This document shows positions 53,051-63,153 of a DNA stretch of 64,000 nt, in pieces. Under the pieces are notes generated by a model. That model ran no database searches and had not been told where the DNA came from. It saw only the letters and a list, made by a program, of their open reading frames with translations. The number at the start of each line of letters is the position of its first letter. Position 1 is the stretch's first letter. Position numbers and translations under genes: made by a program. The DNA comes from Chryseobacterium sp. 3008163 (lineage in GTDB: Bacteria; Bacteroidota; Bacteroidia; Flavobacteriales; Weeksellaceae): the NCBI RefSeq assembly GCF_003669035.1, contig NZ_CP033070.1, forward strand, positions 682,001-746,000, written 5' to 3'.

Positions 53051-53086
53051 AGAGAGGCTGCTAATTTTTAGCAGTCTCTTTTTATT
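53051..53086 (+). terminator. rplS terminator
   Basis: AGAGAGGCTGCTAA pairs with TTAGCAGTCTCTTT (about 53051-53081) around TTT, followed by further T residues. Confidence 0.9.
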
Positions 53087-53110
53087 TTGGTATGTTTTTG
53101 TTTTTTTAAA

Positions 53111-53175
53111 GAGCTGTTTCCCGCTTTTCGTTGCAATCTTTTTTTCAAAAAAGGATTTCCACTGCAATCGGGGCT
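53111..53175. repeat. Second copy of the AGCCCCGATTG...AAAGCGGGA element (inverted)
   Basis: Read on the minus strand, it starts AGCCCCGATTGCAGTGG and ends AAAGCGGGAAACAGCTC, matching the ends of the element at 37413-37519. The centre is different: an A/T-rich hairpin with CTTTTTTG/CAAAAAAG-like pairing. Confidence 0.65.
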
Positions 53176-53197
53176 AAGAAAAATAAACTTGTTATAA

Positions 53198-53254
53198 CCA
53201 CCCCGTCAAAAATTCTTCGAATTTTCGCCACCCCTCCAAAGAAGGGGAATTTTC
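53198..53254. repeat. CCACCCCGTC...CCACCCCTCC interspersed repeat
   Basis: CCACCCCGTCAAAAATTC-TTC-GAATTTT is followed by CGCCACCCCTCCAAAGAAGGGG and AATTTTCG. It contains two hairpins (AAAATTC/GAATTTT and CCCCTCC/AAGGGG). I recognise this phrase from intergenic regions of many flavobacteria. It adjoins the element at 53111-53175. Confidence 0.6.
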
Positions 53255-53328
53255 GTTTCGTTTATAATATTAGAGTAATGTATGTTAAACTTGAATTATT
53301 TTCAAAGTTGTAAACTCCAGCTTCTCTC

Positions 53329-54324
53329 CTACTTTATAAAATCATAAAGAGCATTCCAGAATTTATCGTACACTTCGATGTGTGGAAGGTGACCGACATT
53401 TTCGAGCTCTACTAATTTTGATCCGGCAATTTGCTGTTGTGTTTTCTTTCCTAGTTCTTGATATTGTCCCATGGTAGGCTGAATTTCTTTGGGTGCACGG
53501 TCTTTTCCGATGGCTGTTCGGTCTCTTGTTCCGATAATTAATAATGTGGGCGTTTTGATATTTTTAAACTCATAAACAATTGGTTGATTGAAAATAATAT
53601 CGCTCGTTAGCGCAGCATTCCAAGCGACTTGTGGATAGTCTTTGTGTAAAGTCCAGCCTGCGATAAGATCTAACCAAGGTTGGTATTCTGCTTTCCATTT
53701 GTTGTCGTAATAGAATTTAAGTTGATAATTTTTATACGATTCTGCGGTATTTTTTAATTCAGATTGATAGGCTTCATCAACGGTTTGATATCTTGCTAAA
53801 GCTTTATAATCTTCCAAACCGATTGGGTTTTCGAGAATTAATTTTTCTACGGTTTCAGGATACATTAAAGTGAATCTTGTGGCAACCATTCCACCCATTG
53901 AATGACCGAGAACAATGATTTTATCAATTTTTAAATCATCTAAAATAGCTTTAGTATTGCTTGCTAACTGTGCAAATGAAAACTGATAACTTTGAGGCTT
54001 GGAAGATTTCCCAAAGCCAATCTGATCCGGAATAATCACTCTGAAACCTTTATCTGATAGATCTTTTGCCGTTTTTTCCCAATAAGCTCCGTTAAAATTC
54101 TTCCCGTGAAGAAGCATCATGGTTTTTCCGTTGGATTTTTTAGGCTTCACATCCATGTAGGCCATTTTCAGATTTTGTTTTTGAGAATTTAAATCTTTAA
54201 AATGAACTTCGAAAGGATATTGGTAGTTTGAGAGTGTTACGTCTAAAGGTTTTACCTGAGAAAACACAGAAACTGATGCTAATGAAAACAACATAATGAC
54301 TGCAGCATTTTTAAAATTTTTCAT
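53329..54324 (-). CDS. Alpha/beta hydrolase
   Basis: The 331-aa protein has a signal peptide (ends SVFSQ) and an alpha/beta hydrolase core. MMLLHGKNFNGAYWEKTAKDL holds the oxyanion HG motif. The nucleophile Ser142 is in GHSMGG, the acid is probably in LLIIGTRDRT, and the His is in ENVGHLPHIEVYDKFW. IIPDQIGFGKSSKP is typical of the family. It is probably a periplasmic esterase or epoxide-hydrolase-like enzyme; the substrate is unknown. Confidence 0.88.
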   Translation of the reverse strand: MKNFKNAAVIMLFSLASVSVFSQVKPLDVTLSNYQYPFEVHFKDLNSQKQNLKMAYMDVKPKKSNGKTMMLLHGKNFNGAYWEKTAKDLSDKGFRVIIPDQIGFGKSSKPQSYQFSFAQLASNTKAILDDLKIDKIIVLGHSMGGMVATRFTLMYPETVEKLILENPIGLEDYKALARYQTVDEAYQSELKNTAESYKNYQLKFYYDNKWKAEYQPWLDLIAGWTLHKDYPQVAWNAALTSDIIFNQPIVYEFKNIKTPTLLIIGTRDRTAIGKDRAPKEIQPTMGQYQELGKKTQQQIAGSKLVELENVGHLPHIEVYDKFWNALYDFIK

Positions 54325-54351
54325 TAAATTTTAATTTAGATATAAATTTAA

Positions 54352-54379
54352 AAAAACCGCTTCAAAAGAAACGGTTTTT
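54352..54379 (-). terminator. Terminator of the EamA transporter gene
   Basis: AAAAACCG (54352-54359) pairs with CGGTTTTT (54372-54379), with an inner TTC/GAA pair around AAAA. It lies about 28 bp past the EamA stop. Confidence 0.8.
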
Positions 54380-54407
54380 GGTGTTATTTATAATTTAATT
54401 ATCAATT

Positions 54408-55394
54408 TTAAGAAAGTTGTTCTGCAAGTTTTTCTTTTTTTGAAGGCAGATTCATCAAAACAATTGCGAAAAGAATTAAAACAATTCCAATCCATTGAAT
54501 AAGGATTACTTTTTCGCTTAATAAAACGAACGCCATCGTTACGGAAACCGGAAGTTCCAAAGACGAAATAATACTTCCCAATCCCAGACCTGTATTTGGA
54601 AAACCCAGATTAAATAAAATCGGTGGAATGATGGTTCCAAACAGCGCTAATATAAATCCATATTTCCAAAAAATAGAATAATCAAACGGTCGGATGTGCT
54701 GTGTATTTTCAGTGAAATTAAGGTAAAATGATTTTAAACCTTCAAAATGAAGAGGCCCAATTTGTGCAAAAAACAAAAACAAAAGGATAACAACCGAACC
54801 TCCCGAAAGCATAATGATACTTTTCCTAAGAACCGGTAAACCTGTCGCCAAAGTATTTGAAGTAAACATCGTCATCGTAAATGATGCTGCCGCCAATAAT
54901 CCCCAAAAGATGCCATGCCAGTCAATTGTAACTTCAAGATTGATCAAATTTGTTGCTAAAACCGTCCCCAACAAAACAATACAAACCGAAATCACTTTTC
55001 TGAGTGTCGGTAATTTTTTAGTTAAGAAACTTTCTACCACAACGCTGAACCAAACAGACTGCATCAGCAAAACAATAGCGATCGAAACATTGATGTACTG
55101 CACTGACAAGTAGTAAAACAAGCTCGTGCACCCCAATGATGTGCCTGCCAGCATTAACATTTTAATCTCTTTTGAAATCGGTGACGCTAAAGTTTTTTTA
55201 GAAGTAATGGTTTGAATGAAATTTAAAATCAATAAACCAACAAATCCCATGACAAACTGTGCGGTTGTCACTTCAGAGGTTGTAAAACCCTCTTTGTAAG
55301 ACATCTTCACAAAAGTTGCCAGCATCCCATAAATACTTGCACCAATCCCGACAAATAAAACTCCTTTTAAAATATTCTTCTTCTCCATATCCAT
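54408..55394 (-). CDS. EamA family (DMT superfamily) transporter
   Basis: The membrane protein of about 328 aa has ten hydrophobic helices in two EamA halves (for example VLFVGIGASIYGMLATFVK, AIVLLMQSVWFSVVVESFLTKKLP, LGSIISSLELPVSVTMAFVLLSEKV). DMT carriers export or exchange amino acids, sugars or other metabolites; the substrate is not predictable. I choose the ATG at 55394 (MDMEKKNILKGV); the frame extends to 55445 but the extra residues do not fit a first helix. Confidence 0.85.
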   Translation of the reverse strand: MDMEKKNILKGVLFVGIGASIYGMLATFVKMSYKEGFTTSEVTTAQFVMGFVGLLILNFIQTITSKKTLASPISKEIKMLMLAGTSLGCTSLFYYLSVQYINVSIAIVLLMQSVWFSVVVESFLTKKLPTLRKVISVCIVLLGTVLATNLINLEVTIDWHGIFWGLLAAASFTMTMFTSNTLATGLPVLRKSIIMLSGGSVVILLFLFFAQIGPLHFEGLKSFYLNFTENTQHIRPFDYSIFWKYGFILALFGTIIPPILFNLGFPNTGLGLGSIISSLELPVSVTMAFVLLSEKVILIQWIGIVLILFAIVLMNLPSKKEKLAEQLS

Positions 55395-55502
55395 TATTAC
55401 AGCCGGCAAAGGTACAACATAAAAATTTGTTTGGAGAAGTTTCAATATTAAATAAAACCACCCCAGAAATTCTGAGTTGATAGTATTGATTGACTTTTAT
55501 TG

Positions 55503-58121
55503 TTATTTTTTGATAATTATTTTTGAACTGATGTCAATTCCTATGCCTTGCAATTTTACGACATAGACTCCACTTTCAAAGTCTCTTGTTGAAATCTGAA
55601 TTCTTGAATCAGGAGAAGATCTGTTTTCTGACAACACCAATTTTCCTGACATATCGTAGATCTGAACATGAACATTCCCGATGGTATGATCTTTTAAGTA
55701 AATAAAAAATTCTTCTTTTGCAGGATTTGGATAGATTCTTACTAAACTTCTGTCGATTGCAATATTTGAGTTGCCGTCAGTACAATCTTTAGGAATTGAA
55801 AAATCTTCCACCTGATCACTAATATTCATTTTGTTTCCGGCCAAAGCATTTAAACCTAAACCTCTTTTGGCAAAAGTTTTCCAAATCATGCATCGGTCTT
55901 CACCTTTTGTGGTAAGCATTTCAGCAGATAAAATAGCATTTCGTCCATCAATAAATGTTGGATTACAAGTTTGAAGTTTTAAAGCATCGGTTACCAGTTG
56001 CAGAACTCTCGCACTTCCGCTGTTCTTATTAGAAGTTACATCAGAAGAATATCCATACTTTGCAGCATATTGCCAATGTAAATCCCACAGCATTGTTGCC
56101 CATACAAATCCGATCCTGTGAACGTCGGGAACAATTTCAGAATCTTCCTCAATTTCCATTCCGTTTGTATCTCCGTATGTATAATCATTAATTGAAAAAT
56201 CCGGTGAATATTTTGCAGGCCGGAATCCAGTACCATTCGTTGATTGTCCGCTTGCATAAGATCCTATACTTCTCGGAACATTCGCATTATCACCAAGTCT
56301 GTTGGTAAGCATTAATGCAAAAAAATCTGACCAGCCTTCACCCATTTGCTCTTTGCTTTGAGATTTTAGAAGACATGTGAATCCGTTTCCTGTAAGTCTG
56401 TTTGAAATTCCGTGACCGTACTCGTGGGTAATTATTCCGTTATCGAAACTTCCGTCGGGCGTAAGAGCAGTTGCAGGATCACTTTTTAAAGTGATATTTA
56501 CTGTTACTGAATTGCTTAATTGGGTTTTAATATACTCACCTTCATCATTCGTAATCAAAACTGAAGGTATCGTTATCGTAGCATCTGTTCCGCCCATTGA
56601 AGACGGAAAATTAACTGCAGCAGCATTATTATAAATGATTGCAGCAATGGCTCCTGCATTCTGAGCATTTTTAACTTTTACAGCAAATGTACAATTTGCG
56701 GTTCCGCCTCTTTCTATAAGTCCTATTTTTCCCGCTAAAGATCCTGCTGGCAATGCAGAACACCCATTTATATTTGAAGCTAAAGAAATATCACCCGTAA
56801 CACCAATTCCATTGAGTTGCGGGCCAAACTGTGCCGGATTTGCCTGAGGAATTCGAGGAATTGCCGATGCCGGAGCATTATAGAAAAAATATCTATTCAC
56901 TGTCGACCAAAGATACATCTGCATGACAGGTCTGCTTCCGTCGGAAGGTGTGGTGAAATTGGCATTATTTAAACCGCCTCCATCCTGAGATTCCGCTAAA
57001 ACGTAATCATTTCCTGCTCCGCCTTTTCCAAAATTATTTTGTTGGAAATTTCTGGCCGATTCTGTAAATCCGAATTGATAAAAAATATCGTGAACTCTAT
57101 TGTTGATATAAAAAAGATTGGTAATCGCTGAATTTCGATTGAATGAGGGTGTTCCGTTTATTGAAAAAGGAAAATTAAAACTCCTGCTTGCACTGCCATC
57201 GGGAGAGTATCCCGGCTCGTCTTTATCTGCCGTATCTTCATAAGCGTAAACATTGTTACCTCTAGTTATTGTATAATTTGTATTTCCCGTTGAATGCCAT
57301 CCTTCGGGAGATGATGCCAGAATCCATGGATTATTAACGACTAATCTATTTCCAAAAGTAGGTGCTTCCACTGGAAGAGGGAAAATATTGTAAGATGCAT
57401 TATCGGGCGCCAGTAAATTTGAAGATATAGATGTTTTATTTAAAGATTCAGAAAAAATTTCATTAGAATGATCATGACCATATGCTCCAGTATGAAAATT
57501 ACATGATAAGGTAAGATTTTCTTTGTTTAAAATTTCTCCTGTGTTGGCATCAACTAAAATATTCCAAGTGTTTTGAGATTTTGGTTCACGCAGATAAAAC
57601 TGATAAACCAATTTTAAATTATTATCAACATCTACGAACGTCAGACTTTGCTTTGCGAAATTTCTATGTGCCGGTTCAGGTTCAGAATTTTCAATAATTT
57701 GAAATTTTGCCACATCTTTTTTATCTAAAATTGCCGCAATTCTTTCAAGTGCTTTTTCTTTATTTAAAGTTGCAATATTTGATGTTGAAGTATTGTAATT
57801 TTTTAAAAATGAATCTGAAAAATAGGCAACTTTATCGTTTTTAATTAAAACTGTTCCTACAGCATTGTAAACGGGTAAGCCTTTAAATTTTTGGTGAAAT
57901 TTTACAATTTCTCCGTTTAAAGATTGAGATTGATCTACATTATCGATTTCAAAATCTATTAAATCTGATTTTTTAAAATCTTTAATTTGATTTGTAAGAA
58001 TATAATCTGTAATCAACCTTTTCTGTTGTTGAGAGAAGACAAAAAAAGGAATTAAAATAAAGAGCACCAAAAGAATTTGAATGCTTTTTGTATTTATATT
58101 GTGAGTAAAATTACAATCCAT
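55503..58121 (-). CDS. T9SS-secreted M36 (fungalysin-type) metallopeptidase, copy 1
   Basis: The 872-aa protease has a signal region (ILLVLFILIPFFVFSQ), an FTP propeptide (IDFEIDNVDQSQSLNGEIVKFHQKFKGLPVYNAVGTVL), the M36 catalytic domain with HEYGH (566-570) and the downstream Glu in EGWSDFFALML, a PA-like insert (AIIYNNAAAVNFP, PSVLITNDEGEYI) and a type A T9SS sorting domain (VRIYPNPAKEEFFI, GVYVVKLQGIGIDISSKIIIKK). It degrades external proteins. The start is ATG 58121; the extra upstream residues of the open frame are not signal-like. It is a neighbour and paralogue of the gene at 58264-60864. Confidence 0.93.
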   Translation of the reverse strand: MDCNFTHNINTKSIQILLVLFILIPFFVFSQQQKRLITDYILTNQIKDFKKSDLIDFEIDNVDQSQSLNGEIVKFHQKFKGLPVYNAVGTVLIKNDKVAYFSDSFLKNYNTSTSNIATLNKEKALERIAAILDKKDVAKFQIIENSEPEPAHRNFAKQSLTFVDVDNNLKLVYQFYLREPKSQNTWNILVDANTGEILNKENLTLSCNFHTGAYGHDHSNEIFSESLNKTSISSNLLAPDNASYNIFPLPVEAPTFGNRLVVNNPWILASSPEGWHSTGNTNYTITRGNNVYAYEDTADKDEPGYSPDGSASRSFNFPFSINGTPSFNRNSAITNLFYINNRVHDIFYQFGFTESARNFQQNNFGKGGAGNDYVLAESQDGGGLNNANFTTPSDGSRPVMQMYLWSTVNRYFFYNAPASAIPRIPQANPAQFGPQLNGIGVTGDISLASNINGCSALPAGSLAGKIGLIERGGTANCTFAVKVKNAQNAGAIAAIIYNNAAAVNFPSSMGGTDATITIPSVLITNDEGEYIKTQLSNSVTVNITLKSDPATALTPDGSFDNGIITHEYGHGISNRLTGNGFTCLLKSQSKEQMGEGWSDFFALMLTNRLGDNANVPRSIGSYASGQSTNGTGFRPAKYSPDFSINDYTYGDTNGMEIEEDSEIVPDVHRIGFVWATMLWDLHWQYAAKYGYSSDVTSNKNSGSARVLQLVTDALKLQTCNPTFIDGRNAILSAEMLTTKGEDRCMIWKTFAKRGLGLNALAGNKMNISDQVEDFSIPKDCTDGNSNIAIDRSLVRIYPNPAKEEFFIYLKDHTIGNVHVQIYDMSGKLVLSENRSSPDSRIQISTRDFESGVYVVKLQGIGIDISSKIIIKK

Positions 58122-58209
58122 GATTTTAGTTGTTAATACTTTATAAAAATATGAACATTTTACGAAATCATAACTAAAATATTCATGGAACAAATAGCAA
58201 AAACGAAAA

Positions 58210-58235
58210 AGACTATCCCGAAAGTGAGATAGTCT
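58210..58235 (-). terminator. Terminator between the two M36 genes
   Basis: AGACTATC (58210-58217) pairs perfectly with GATAGTCT (58228-58235); the minus-strand product then reads TTTTTCGTTTT. It ends the upstream copy, so the second protease gene is probably transcribed from its own promoter. Confidence 0.85.
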
Positions 58236-58263
58236 AAATATTATTGAATTTTAAAATTTCAAT

Positions 58264-60864
58264 TTATTTATTGATGATAACTTTTGAAGTAGTATCAATT
58301 CCTAAGCCTTTTACTTTTACAATATAAGTTCCTTTGATTAATTTATCTGTAGGAATTGCTTTTTTAGCATCGGGCGAAATTTTACTTTCTGTAGATACTA
58401 ACTTTCCTGACATATCGAAGATCTCAACATTTACTTTACCCAAAGTATTTTTTGGGAAGTTGATAAAGAATTCGTTTTTTGCAGGGTTTGGATAAATTGA
58501 GATTGTATTGTCTTTAACTGATGTTACCTCATCTGTTCCTAATACACAATCAGCAGGAAGTGAAAAGTTTTCTTCCTGGTCATTAATATTATTTTTCAAT
58601 CCAGCAGAAGCATTCAAACCTAAACCTCTTTTTGCAAATGCTCTCCAAATCATACATCTGTCTGCCCCTTGAGTGGTGGCTAACTCTGCAGCCAAAATAG
58701 CATCTCTGCCTTCAACAAATGATGGGTTACAAATCTGTAGTTTTAGTGCATCTGTTACCAATTGTAAAACTCTTGAACTTCCGTTCGTTGTATTAGAAGC
58801 TACATTAGATGCATAACCATATTTTGCAACATAATCCCAATGAAGATCCCAAAGCATTGTAGCCCATACAAACCCAATTGAGTGCACATCAGGTACTATT
58901 GCAGTACCATTATTATATTCCATTCCATTGGTATCACCATATGTATAATTATTTACGGCAAAATTGTTTGAATATTTTGCAGGTCTAAGACCTCCGCCTG
59001 TTGTTGCTTGACCAATAGGATAAGTTCCCATACCTCTTGCTACAGAAGCATTATCACCTGGTTTATTTGTTAACATCAAAGCAAAAAAGTCTGACCATCC
59101 TTCACCCATTTGTTCTTTATCCGCAGATGAATTTAAACAATTATATCCTGTTCCGGTTAATCTATTTGAAATTCCATGACCATATTCGTGAGTTACGATA
59201 CCATTATCAAAACTTCCATCATATTTCGTATCCACTCTTAAGTCTACATTGACAGGAATATTTGCAGTAAGCTTTGTTTTAATAAATTCCCCTTCAGCAT
59301 TGGTTATTAATATTGAAGGTATAGTGATTGTGTTATCTGTACCTCCCATTAATCCAATGGTAGATCCATTTGCAGTATTATTATAAATGATTACCCCTAC
59401 AGCTCCTGCATTCTGTGCATTTTTAACCTTAAAAGCAAAATTACATGCGGTTCCTCCACCTCTTTCAATCAATCCTATCTTCCCTGTCATTTCACCTGCT
59501 GGTAAAGCCGTACATCCATCTATTACTGTGGCTAATTTAACATCACCTGTAGCCCCAACATCATTTAAAGTAGGTCCAAATTGTGCCAAACCTGCATTAA
59601 CTACTCGAGATACCGCATCAGATGGTGCCCTATAGAACATTTTACGATTTGATGCCAACCATAAATACATTTGCATGACTGGATTATATTCATCTGGGGG
59701 ACTAGCAAAATTTGCATTATTAAAACCACTCCCATCTTGCGACTGGGCAAAAACCTCATCATCATTAAGCCCACCATTGCCAAAATTATTGCTTTGGAAA
59801 TTTCTGGCAGATTCTGTAAATCCGAATTTATAAAAAATATCATGCACCATATTACTTATGTAAAATAAGTTTGTAGTTGCAGCTGATAGATTATTATATG
59901 TTAAAGCGGTGGAGCTGTAAGGAAAATCAAAATTTCTTGCTACACCACCATCTGGCGATGTTCCGTATGTGCTTTCATTGCCGTCTTTATCATCATAAGC
60001 ATATACATTATTTCCTCTTGTACTTGTATAATGTGTTACTCCATTAGAATGCCACCCTTCAGGTGATGACGCAAGAATCCATGGATTACTTATAATAGAT
60101 CTGACACCGAAAGTTGGTGCTTCTATGGGTAGTGCAAAAACGTTATAGGAAGCATTATCAGGTAACAAAAAGGGAGTGAAACCCTTGTTATTATCAATAA
60201 CTTCAAATTGTGGCAACGAGACCATTATATTTTCACCATGCGCATAAGCTTCATCATGAAAATTACATGAAAGATTTAAATTAAGTTTGTTTAAGATTTC
60301 CCCGGTATTAGCATCTACTAAAATATTCCAGTGATTGATTGTTTTAGGCTCATTGAAAAAATATTCATAAGCTAATCTTAGATTTTTATTTTCATCAGCT
60401 GCATATACAAGACGTTGCTTTGCCGCTGTCATTTTATTAGCACCATTTTCAAAGAATGCTATTATCTGTAAATTTGAAATAGCATCATTTCCTAAATCTG
60501 CAGCAATCTTCTGTAATGCAGTTTCTTTTGTAATTCCAATATTATTTGACGAAACAGCAGTATAATCCTTTATAAAATTATCAGAATAATAGGTAACCTT
60601 ATTATCCTTAATTAAGACAGTTCCAGCTGAAGCATAAATTGGAAATCCTTTATATGTCTGTTGCGTCTTTACTATTTCACCATTTAATGATTTTGAAGAA
60701 TCTACATTTTCAATAATAAACTGGTTTAAATCCGATTTTTTATAATCTCTTAATTTATTTTGAGAAATATAGTTTTTAATTAAAGTTTCATTTGATTGAG
60801 CAAATGATTTTGAAGATATGATTGCAAAAACTGCAATCACAAGAGGTAGAATTACTTTTTTCAT
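58264..60864 (-). CDS. T9SS-secreted M36 (fungalysin-type) metallopeptidase, copy 2
   Basis: The 866-aa protease is closely similar to copy 1 along its length: signal peptide (MKKVILPLVIAVFAIISSKSFAQ), FTP propeptide (VDSSKSLNGEIVKTQQTYKGFPIY), catalytic HEYGH (559-563), EGWSDFFALMLTNKPGDN, PA-like insert and a type A T9SS sorting domain (ISIYPNPAKNEFFI, GTYIVKVKGLGIDTTSKVIINK). I start it at ATG 60864. Propeptide and linker differ most between the copies, as expected for an old tandem duplication. Confidence 0.93.
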   Translation of the reverse strand: MKKVILPLVIAVFAIISSKSFAQSNETLIKNYISQNKLRDYKKSDLNQFIIENVDSSKSLNGEIVKTQQTYKGFPIYASAGTVLIKDNKVTYYSDNFIKDYTAVSSNNIGITKETALQKIAADLGNDAISNLQIIAFFENGANKMTAAKQRLVYAADENKNLRLAYEYFFNEPKTINHWNILVDANTGEILNKLNLNLSCNFHDEAYAHGENIMVSLPQFEVIDNNKGFTPFLLPDNASYNVFALPIEAPTFGVRSIISNPWILASSPEGWHSNGVTHYTSTRGNNVYAYDDKDGNESTYGTSPDGGVARNFDFPYSSTALTYNNLSAATTNLFYISNMVHDIFYKFGFTESARNFQSNNFGNGGLNDDEVFAQSQDGSGFNNANFASPPDEYNPVMQMYLWLASNRKMFYRAPSDAVSRVVNAGLAQFGPTLNDVGATGDVKLATVIDGCTALPAGEMTGKIGLIERGGGTACNFAFKVKNAQNAGAVGVIIYNNTANGSTIGLMGGTDNTITIPSILITNAEGEFIKTKLTANIPVNVDLRVDTKYDGSFDNGIVTHEYGHGISNRLTGTGYNCLNSSADKEQMGEGWSDFFALMLTNKPGDNASVARGMGTYPIGQATTGGGLRPAKYSNNFAVNNYTYGDTNGMEYNNGTAIVPDVHSIGFVWATMLWDLHWDYVAKYGYASNVASNTTNGSSRVLQLVTDALKLQICNPSFVEGRDAILAAELATTQGADRCMIWRAFAKRGLGLNASAGLKNNINDQEENFSLPADCVLGTDEVTSVKDNTISIYPNPAKNEFFINFPKNTLGKVNVEIFDMSGKLVSTESKISPDAKKAIPTDKLIKGTYIVKVKGLGIDTTSKVIINK

Positions 60865-60986
60865 TTTCACTTTTAAAGGCGCAAATGTACAATTATAAAA
60901 ACAACAAAAAGCAAGTATTTTTGAATTATTCATAAAATTAATTAAAAAGATAATTTCGAAAGATTTTATCTAAATAGTAAACAAAA

Positions 60987-61008
60987 AAGCCACTCTTACG
61001 AGTGGCTT
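60987..61008 (-). terminator. rpsA terminator
   Basis: AAGCCACTC (60987-60995) pairs perfectly with GAGTGGCTT (61000-61008) around TTAC; the minus-strand product continues with T residues. It lies 25 bp past the rpsA stop. Confidence 0.9.
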
Positions 61009-61032
61009 CATATTTATAAAAATGATTTAAGA

Positions 61033-62844
61033 TTATTTACCTCCTTCCATTTTTCTTTTCAATTCAGCTAATACATCAATATCACCTAAAGTTGATCTTT
61101 CTTCGTTGTTAGAAGAAGAAGATGAAGTGTTACTGTTGTTATTAGATCTGTTGTTAGATGCTTCTCTTGCATTCTTTTTCTCTTCGTCTCTGAAGATACC
61201 TGTGTGAGAAACTACTACTCTTTTGAATTCTTTGTTGAATTCGATTACTTTGAATTGAGCATCTTCACCTTTTTTGATTTTAGATCCATCTTCTTTCTCT
61301 AATAATCTTGAAGGGCAGAAAGCTTCTACTTCAGCATCTTCGAATTGTACAGAAGCACCTTTATCGTGTACTTCTACAGCTTTACCAGCGTGTACAGTTC
61401 CTTCAGCATATTTAGTTTCAAATTTATCCCATGGGTTTTCTGTCAATTGCTTGTGACCTAGAGATAATCTTCTAGCCTGGATGTCTAGTTCAAGAACTAC
61501 AACATTCAATTTGTCACCTACTGCACAGAATTCTGATGGATGCTTGATTTTCTTAGTCCAAGAAAGGTCTGAGATATAGATTAATCCGTCGATACCTTCT
61601 TCCAATTCTACGAATACACCGAAGTTTGTAAAGTTTCTTACAGTTCCAACATGCTCAGAGCTCACTGGATATTTAGCTTCGATATTTTCCCAAGGATCTT
61701 TAGATAATTGTTTCATACCTAGAGAGATTTTTCTGTCTTCTCTATCTAAAGTAAGTACTTCAGCTTCCACTTCGTCACCTACTTTTACGAAATCTCCTGC
61801 GCTTCTCAAATGAGTAGACCAAGACATTTCAGAAACGTGAATTAATCCTTCTACACCTGGAGCGATCTCTACGAATGCACCATAGTCTGCAAGAACTACT
61901 ACTTTTCCTTTTACTTTATCACCAACTTTCATGTCAGCAGAAAGAGCATCCCAAGGATGAGCTTCTAATTGCTTCATACCCAATTGGATTCTAGTTTTCT
62001 CGTCATCAAAGTCAAGGATAACCACTTTCACAGTTTGTCCGTCTTCTAAGATTTCAGATGGATGGTTCACTCTAGACCAAGAAAGGTCTGTAATGTGGAT
62101 CAATCCGTCTACACCACCAAGATCTACGAATACACCGTAAGAAGTAATATTCTTAACAGTACCTTCAAGAACCTGACCTTTTTCAAGTTGTGCGATGATT
62201 TCTTTTTTCTGACCTTCGATATCTGCTTCGATCAATGCTTTGTGAGATACAACTACGTTTTTGAACTCAGGGTTGATTTTCACAACTTTGAACTCCATAG
62301 TTTTACCTACGAACTGATCGTAATCTTTAATTGGCTTAACGTCGATTTGAGAACCTGGTAAGAATGCTTCGATACCGTGTACGTCAACGATCATACCTCC
62401 TTTAGTTCTAGATTTTACAAAACCGTTAACGATTTCTCCAGTTTCGTGAAGTTCGTTTACTCTATCCCAAGCTTTAAGCGTTCTAGCTTTTCTGTGAGAT
62501 AATTGTAATTGACCAGTTTTGTCTTCTCTTCTGTCTACCATTACTTCAACATCATCACCTACTTTAAGGCCCGGGTTGTAACGGAATTCGTTAAGAGAAA
62601 TAACACCTTCAGATTTGAAATCGATGTCTACGATAGCTTCTTTGTCAGTCAATCTTACAACTTTACCAGTGATAACGTCGTTATCATTTAAGCTGCTAAG
62701 AGATCCGTTATAGATTTCTTCAAGATCGCTTTTTTCTTTTCTAGCATCTGCATCAAGACCAGATTCGAAAGAATCCCAGTCAAATTGTTCTGGTGCTACG
62801 TTTTGGTTAAGAATAACCTCTGCTGAATTTGTCTCTTTTGACAT
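61033..62844 (-). CDS. rpsA: 30S ribosomal protein S1
   Basis: The 603-aa protein has six S1 RNA-binding repeats (for example GTVKNITSYGVFVDLGGVDGLIHITDLSW, GKVVVLADYGAFVEIAPGVEGLIHVSEMSW, GTVRNFTNFGVFVELEEGIDGLIYISDLSW) and an Asn/Ser-rich C-terminal tail followed by LGDIDVLAELKRKMEGGK. S1 brings mRNA to the 30S subunit; in Bacteroidota, which rely little on Shine-Dalgarno pairing, this matters greatly. Single gene with its own terminator and a plausible promoter about 125 bp upstream. Confidence 0.97.
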   Translation of the reverse strand: MSKETNSAEVILNQNVAPEQFDWDSFESGLDADARKEKSDLEEIYNGSLSSLNDNDVITGKVVRLTDKEAIVDIDFKSEGVISLNEFRYNPGLKVGDDVEVMVDRREDKTGQLQLSHRKARTLKAWDRVNELHETGEIVNGFVKSRTKGGMIVDVHGIEAFLPGSQIDVKPIKDYDQFVGKTMEFKVVKINPEFKNVVVSHKALIEADIEGQKKEIIAQLEKGQVLEGTVKNITSYGVFVDLGGVDGLIHITDLSWSRVNHPSEILEDGQTVKVVILDFDDEKTRIQLGMKQLEAHPWDALSADMKVGDKVKGKVVVLADYGAFVEIAPGVEGLIHVSEMSWSTHLRSAGDFVKVGDEVEAEVLTLDREDRKISLGMKQLSKDPWENIEAKYPVSSEHVGTVRNFTNFGVFVELEEGIDGLIYISDLSWTKKIKHPSEFCAVGDKLNVVVLELDIQARRLSLGHKQLTENPWDKFETKYAEGTVHAGKAVEVHDKGASVQFEDAEVEAFCPSRLLEKEDGSKIKKGEDAQFKVIEFNKEFKRVVVSHTGIFRDEEKKNAREASNNRSNNNSNTSSSSSNNEERSTLGDIDVLAELKRKMEGGK

Positions 62845-62967
62845 TTTCTAATAAAATTTGTATTCCAATTCTTACAGACCTCGGCTTTGCTGTGAATCCT
62901 GAAAAATATGGAAGTTGTTAATTGCTAATGTTTTACTTCGCCGAAAGTACGTTCACAAAAGTGAGTG

Positions 62968-62996
62968 CAAAAGTACGATTTTTTTAATAGTAACAA
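62968..62996 (-). promoter_or_regulatory. Probable rpsA promoter
   Basis: On the minus strand TTG (62994-62996) and TACTTTTG (62968-62975) are 18 bp apart, fitting the Bacteroidota promoter pattern, with a leader of about 120 bases before the rpsA ATG. The rest of the gap 62845-63153 shows nothing else recognisable. Confidence 0.5.
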
Positions 62997-63153
62997 TGAT
63001 TTTCTTTCCTTCCCATTCGAAAATATATAAATTTTTGATAACCTTCATTGCCCTGCATTAATTGAGTTTTAAATAAAAATAAAATTTTCAAAAAAAACTT
63101 TAACAAAATCATTTTTTTGTAATCAAAACATCAATATTTATAAAAACTACATA

